Assembly: GCF_013391805.1 (NCBI RefSeq)
Contig: NZ_CP058364.1
Coordinates: 806,501-870,500, forward strand
Direction of reading: 5' to 3'
DNA from: Galbibacter sp. BG1
GTDB lineage: Bacteria > Bacteroidota > Bacteroidia > Flavobacteriales > Flavobacteriaceae
DNA: 64,000 bases
In this document: positions 61,710 to 64,000 of the stretch, in pieces
How positions within the stretch are numbered: the first letter of the stretch is position 1
Layout of the letters: every line of letters starts with the position of its first letter
The notes under the pieces: generated by a model
Seen by the model: the letters and a program-made list of their open reading frames with translations, nothing else
What the model was told of the DNA's origin: nothing
Databases searched by the model: none
Position numbers and translations under genes: made by a program

Positions 61710-62864
61710 TCAAAAAGCTTCACTAAATCCAAAATAAAGACCAGAGGACTCCCTGCCTACACCAAAATCGATCCTTAGGTTCATTCTTGGTTGTACCTCG
61801 AGCCTATATCCTACTCCCAAATTTGGAACCCATTGAGAGACTTCATCTATACCAGGCGCTACAGTACCTGTGCCGAGCCAAGTAGCCAAACCATGCTTGC
61901 TTAACACACCATCTGATTTGAGAAACATATGTCGCCATTCCGTCATAAAATAAATAGCTGTTTTATCGCGATATTGCCCCTTGATATAACCACGCAATGC
62001 ATCTCCACCTCCTATTCTACCTAATTCCTCGTAAGGGACATCTCCATGTGCAGACCTTAAATAAAATTTGGCAGCCAATACATTCCCCTCCCGGTAAATC
62101 TGGTGATAGGTACGAAAATCAACTTCATAAGTTTGATAAGTGTTGTTACTTCCCAAATAACTTCCGAAGAAAAGAGAAGCCACCCGAATATACATTCCCT
62201 TCCAGGCATTTACAGTAAGATCCCTACTATCGAAAGCGAGAGACAAACCGCTTGCACTATTAAAATTCTCTGGTCCGTACCGCAGGAAATCAGAATCTTG
62301 AGCCATTAATGGATTTACCTCTGTGACCTTGGTTTTATTAACATTAAAATTTAAACCCAGATAGAGATTAGGAATGATACGAAACAAAAAACCCGGTTGA
62401 ATAGACCATTGGTTACGATGGTACAGGGAAGTACTATCGCTCTTCTCGATATTTTGATTCTCCTGTATTCCCACGCCAAAATAGTCATCGTCTGCATCAG
62501 AATATTTAGCAACCACATTCAGTCGAAAACGATCTTCCCACCAAAATGATTGTAATTTGCCATTCAATCCAATATTTCCACGTGTACTTATAAATGCTGT
62601 TAAGGGCATTGAAGAACGCTGGATTAAGGAATCCTGGGGATCGGTTTTAAAGGTATACAATACCCCACCAGCAATTAAAAATCCGTTTTCGGGAGTATAT
62701 CCTGGTCCGAGCAAGGGTGTTAAAAAAGGCTCTCCAGCTTCAATTTTTTCTTTTTTTAAGGCTTGCCTTTCTTTAAACCACTTTTTAATGCCCCTTTCCT
62801 GTGCCAAGGAAACACTTGTTAGCATTATGGATACTATAATAGATATATAAACTTTTACACACAT
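61710..62864 (-). CDS. Omp85-type (BamA/TamA-like) outer-membrane barrel
   Basis: A 384-residue protein with a signal peptide (ending SLAQ) and a barrel covering most of its length. The motif GGGDALRGYIKG resembles the LRGY loop of Omp85 proteins. No POTRA domain fits before the barrel; only a short basic segment (GIKKWFKERQALKKEK) precedes it. It is 2 bases after the paralogous outer-membrane protein gene, so the two are co-transcribed. Confidence 0.8.
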   Translation of the reverse strand: MCVKVYISIIVSIMLTSVSLAQERGIKKWFKERQALKKEKIEAGEPFLTPLLGPGYTPENGFLIAGGVLYTFKTDPQDSLIQRSSMPLTAFISTRGNIGLNGKLQSFWWEDRFRLNVVAKYSDADDDYFGVGIQENQNIEKSDSTSLYHRNQWSIQPGFLFRIIPNLYLGLNFNVNKTKVTEVNPLMAQDSDFLRYGPENFNSASGLSLAFDSRDLTVNAWKGMYIRVASLFFGSYLGSNNTYQTYEVDFRTYHQIYREGNVLAAKFYLRSAHGDVPYEELGRIGGGDALRGYIKGQYRDKTAIYFMTEWRHMFLKSDGVLSKHGLATWLGTGTVAPGIDEVSQWVPNLGVGYRLEVQPRMNLRIDFGVGRESSGLYFGFSEAF

Positions 62865-62866
62865 CG

Positions 62867-63907
62867 CTACAAACCAAATCGGTAATTAAATGAAAATAGT
62901 AGCTGAGTACGGCCTCTCCCAAAACCACCTTCCAAACGATACCAGTAATGATCGCCATGCATGTATTGCACTCCTACCTGCAAAGACCAATCGCCAAGCG
63001 TTTCTTTTTCAAATTCGTACCTAATTTCAGTATCCCCTATATCTTTCCCATCCAACCAATCTTCCATTCGTGCCACCAACTGATCTACCACCAATTGTTG
63101 CGGTCGGGAAAGATCGTCGTACCAATTTTCTGCAGAATCTCCAATTTGCTGCTTTAAGTCATCTAACTTTTCGGGATCCAGCGAGGCAAATCCATCGCTT
63201 ATTTTTAGGGAACCTGCTGATAACCTTTCTATATATTGATTTTGAGCTCCCACGCTAAAACTTATTCTATTATCTGACCCATGAAGATCGAATACTCTCC
63301 CTACCCGGAGGGAAGTTACCATACCAAATACAGGTTCGTCCAATGCTGAAGTATGAGAAGAAGAAAGGTTGAGATTGGCCGCACCAAAATAATTATTCCG
63401 GCCGTAAGCCAAAACCATTCCCCCTCCATAAGTATCTACTGAAGGCGTGGTGGCAATATTTAGATTTATAGGAAAAGTAATATCAATATTAGCATTCCCT
63501 TCAGAATGTGCATAAATGGCATATAGATTTAAAAAAGGAAACAACCAAGCATCGGCACGAACATTAAAAACATTTGCTGTATTTACGACGGGATCGAATT
63601 GTACAAAGTCGAGTTCCTCTAAGTCGGAACCTCCTATACCTACTTTCAACTTAGTGATATTTAAACGTGTTTCTTGCAATACATAGTTAAACATAAACCC
63701 AAATGGCAACGGTAACCTATGGCCCATATTTTTTACTTTCTCCCCATAAATGGGCAATATGTACGGATGATCTATTTTAGAGGTCGTGTCTTTTACAAAT
63801 CCCTTTTCATGCATAGGGGAAACCTGTGTCAAGGACTGCACCGAAAACAGCCAAACTGATAAAATTAAAACATATTTAAGGGGAGAATTGTACAAAAAAC
63901 AAATCAT
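62867..63907 (-). CDS. Outer-membrane protein, paralogue of the protein at 19119-20162
   Basis: A 346-residue exported protein (signal about 1-27). Blocks shared with the 19119 protein include LPIYG, LPLPFG, DAWLFPFLN, NWYDDL, DWLDGK and GRGRTQLL, and the end FNYRFGL. The helical insert (DGFASLDPEKLDDLKQQI) is also shared. It heads a two-gene unit with the Omp85-type gene. The partner of the other paralogue is a small OmpA-like barrel, so the two loci share only this family. Function unknown. Confidence 0.68.
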   Translation of the reverse strand: MICFLYNSPLKYVLILSVWLFSVQSLTQVSPMHEKGFVKDTTSKIDHPYILPIYGEKVKNMGHRLPLPFGFMFNYVLQETRLNITKLKVGIGGSDLEELDFVQFDPVVNTANVFNVRADAWLFPFLNLYAIYAHSEGNANIDITFPINLNIATTPSVDTYGGGMVLAYGRNNYFGAANLNLSSSHTSALDEPVFGMVTSLRVGRVFDLHGSDNRISFSVGAQNQYIERLSAGSLKISDGFASLDPEKLDDLKQQIGDSAENWYDDLSRPQQLVVDQLVARMEDWLDGKDIGDTEIRYEFEKETLGDWSLQVGVQYMHGDHYWYRLEGGFGRGRTQLLFSFNYRFGL

Positions 63908-64000
63908 ACAGAAAGATTAAAAATCAACGCTTTTTAACCCTAAAGTACGAAAAGTTCTCATTTAGAGCATCATGGCTGTATTTTTATTAAGCTTTAAAAC

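Overview
The window looks like a chromosomal segment of a marine-type Flavobacteriaceae (Bacteroidota). Evidence: low GC, many Bacteroidota-restricted families (DUF4407, DUF3050, DUF4468-like, YaiO-type barrels, PycTM/DUF5706, flavobacterial TrxR-type ferredoxin reductase), abundant Sec-exported outer-membrane barrels and lipoproteins, and promoters of the Bacteroidota form TTTG-N18-TANNTTTG. No ribosomal RNA, phage or transposase gene is visible. All calls come from reading the sequence; no database search was run.

Layout. 3-1460: C-terminal part of an exported beta-propeller protein, cut by the window edge. 1589-10101 (minus): one six-gene unit joining a five-PAS hybrid histidine kinase, a pseudo-receiver/HPt protein, a stand-alone receiver, a membrane HEAT protein, a processive family 2 glycosyltransferase and a TPR-YaiO barrel. 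It reads as a phosphorelay-controlled polysaccharide synthesis and export system. 10221-12005: M61 peptidase. 12164-15998: bioF-bioD-bioA and a SET-domain protein. 16209-20845: CbpA/CbpM chaperone pair and several envelope proteins. 21036-24048: iron-sulfur module (Mrp, Nfu, ferredoxin reductase, ferredoxin). 24156-25257: serine hydrolase broken by one base. 25294-29781 (minus): DUF3050, metallophosphoesterase, PQQ dehydrogenase with heme c, SGNH hydrolase. 29879-37169: a large GAF protein overlapping tail-to-tail with an HD-PycTM protein, then a 1233-residue fusion of metallophosphatase, kinase-like region and Omp85-type barrel. 37486-40549: DUF4407 protein, small exported protein, M20 dipeptidase.

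40606-41750 is the most unusual non-coding stretch. A canonical promoter leads into a broken tRNA-Leu 5' half carrying two palindromes, then an intact tRNA-Leu(UAG), then seven tandem copies (period 126-127 bp) of the tRNA 3' half, each with a CCCCGA...TCGGGG palindrome in place of the T-loop and most with a terminator-like hairpin. Small exported proteins of unknown function follow (41872-43256).

43374-52425 is a catabolic island around a divergent Lrp/AsnC regulator: an M20 carbamoylase-type hydrolase and aldehyde dehydrogenase on one side; a class III aminotransferase, an exported agmatine-deiminase-like protein, a serine hydrolase and an NhaC-type antiporter on the other. Together these could carry agmatine or a related carbamoyl-amine to GABA. 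52469-63907: ECF sigma factor with a 43-residue downstream protein, two class A beta-lactamase-like proteins, an ATP/ADP-translocase-like carrier fused to HEAT repeats, an exported dikinase with glucan-water-dikinase-like domain order, and two outer-membrane proteins, one a paralogue of the protein at 19119.

Strongest candidates for undescribed biology: the tRNA-Leu/palindrome array, the phosphorelay-HEAT-GT2-YaiO locus, the phosphatase-kinase-like-Omp85 fusion, the HD-PycTM/GAF pair, and the exported ATP-grasp dikinase.
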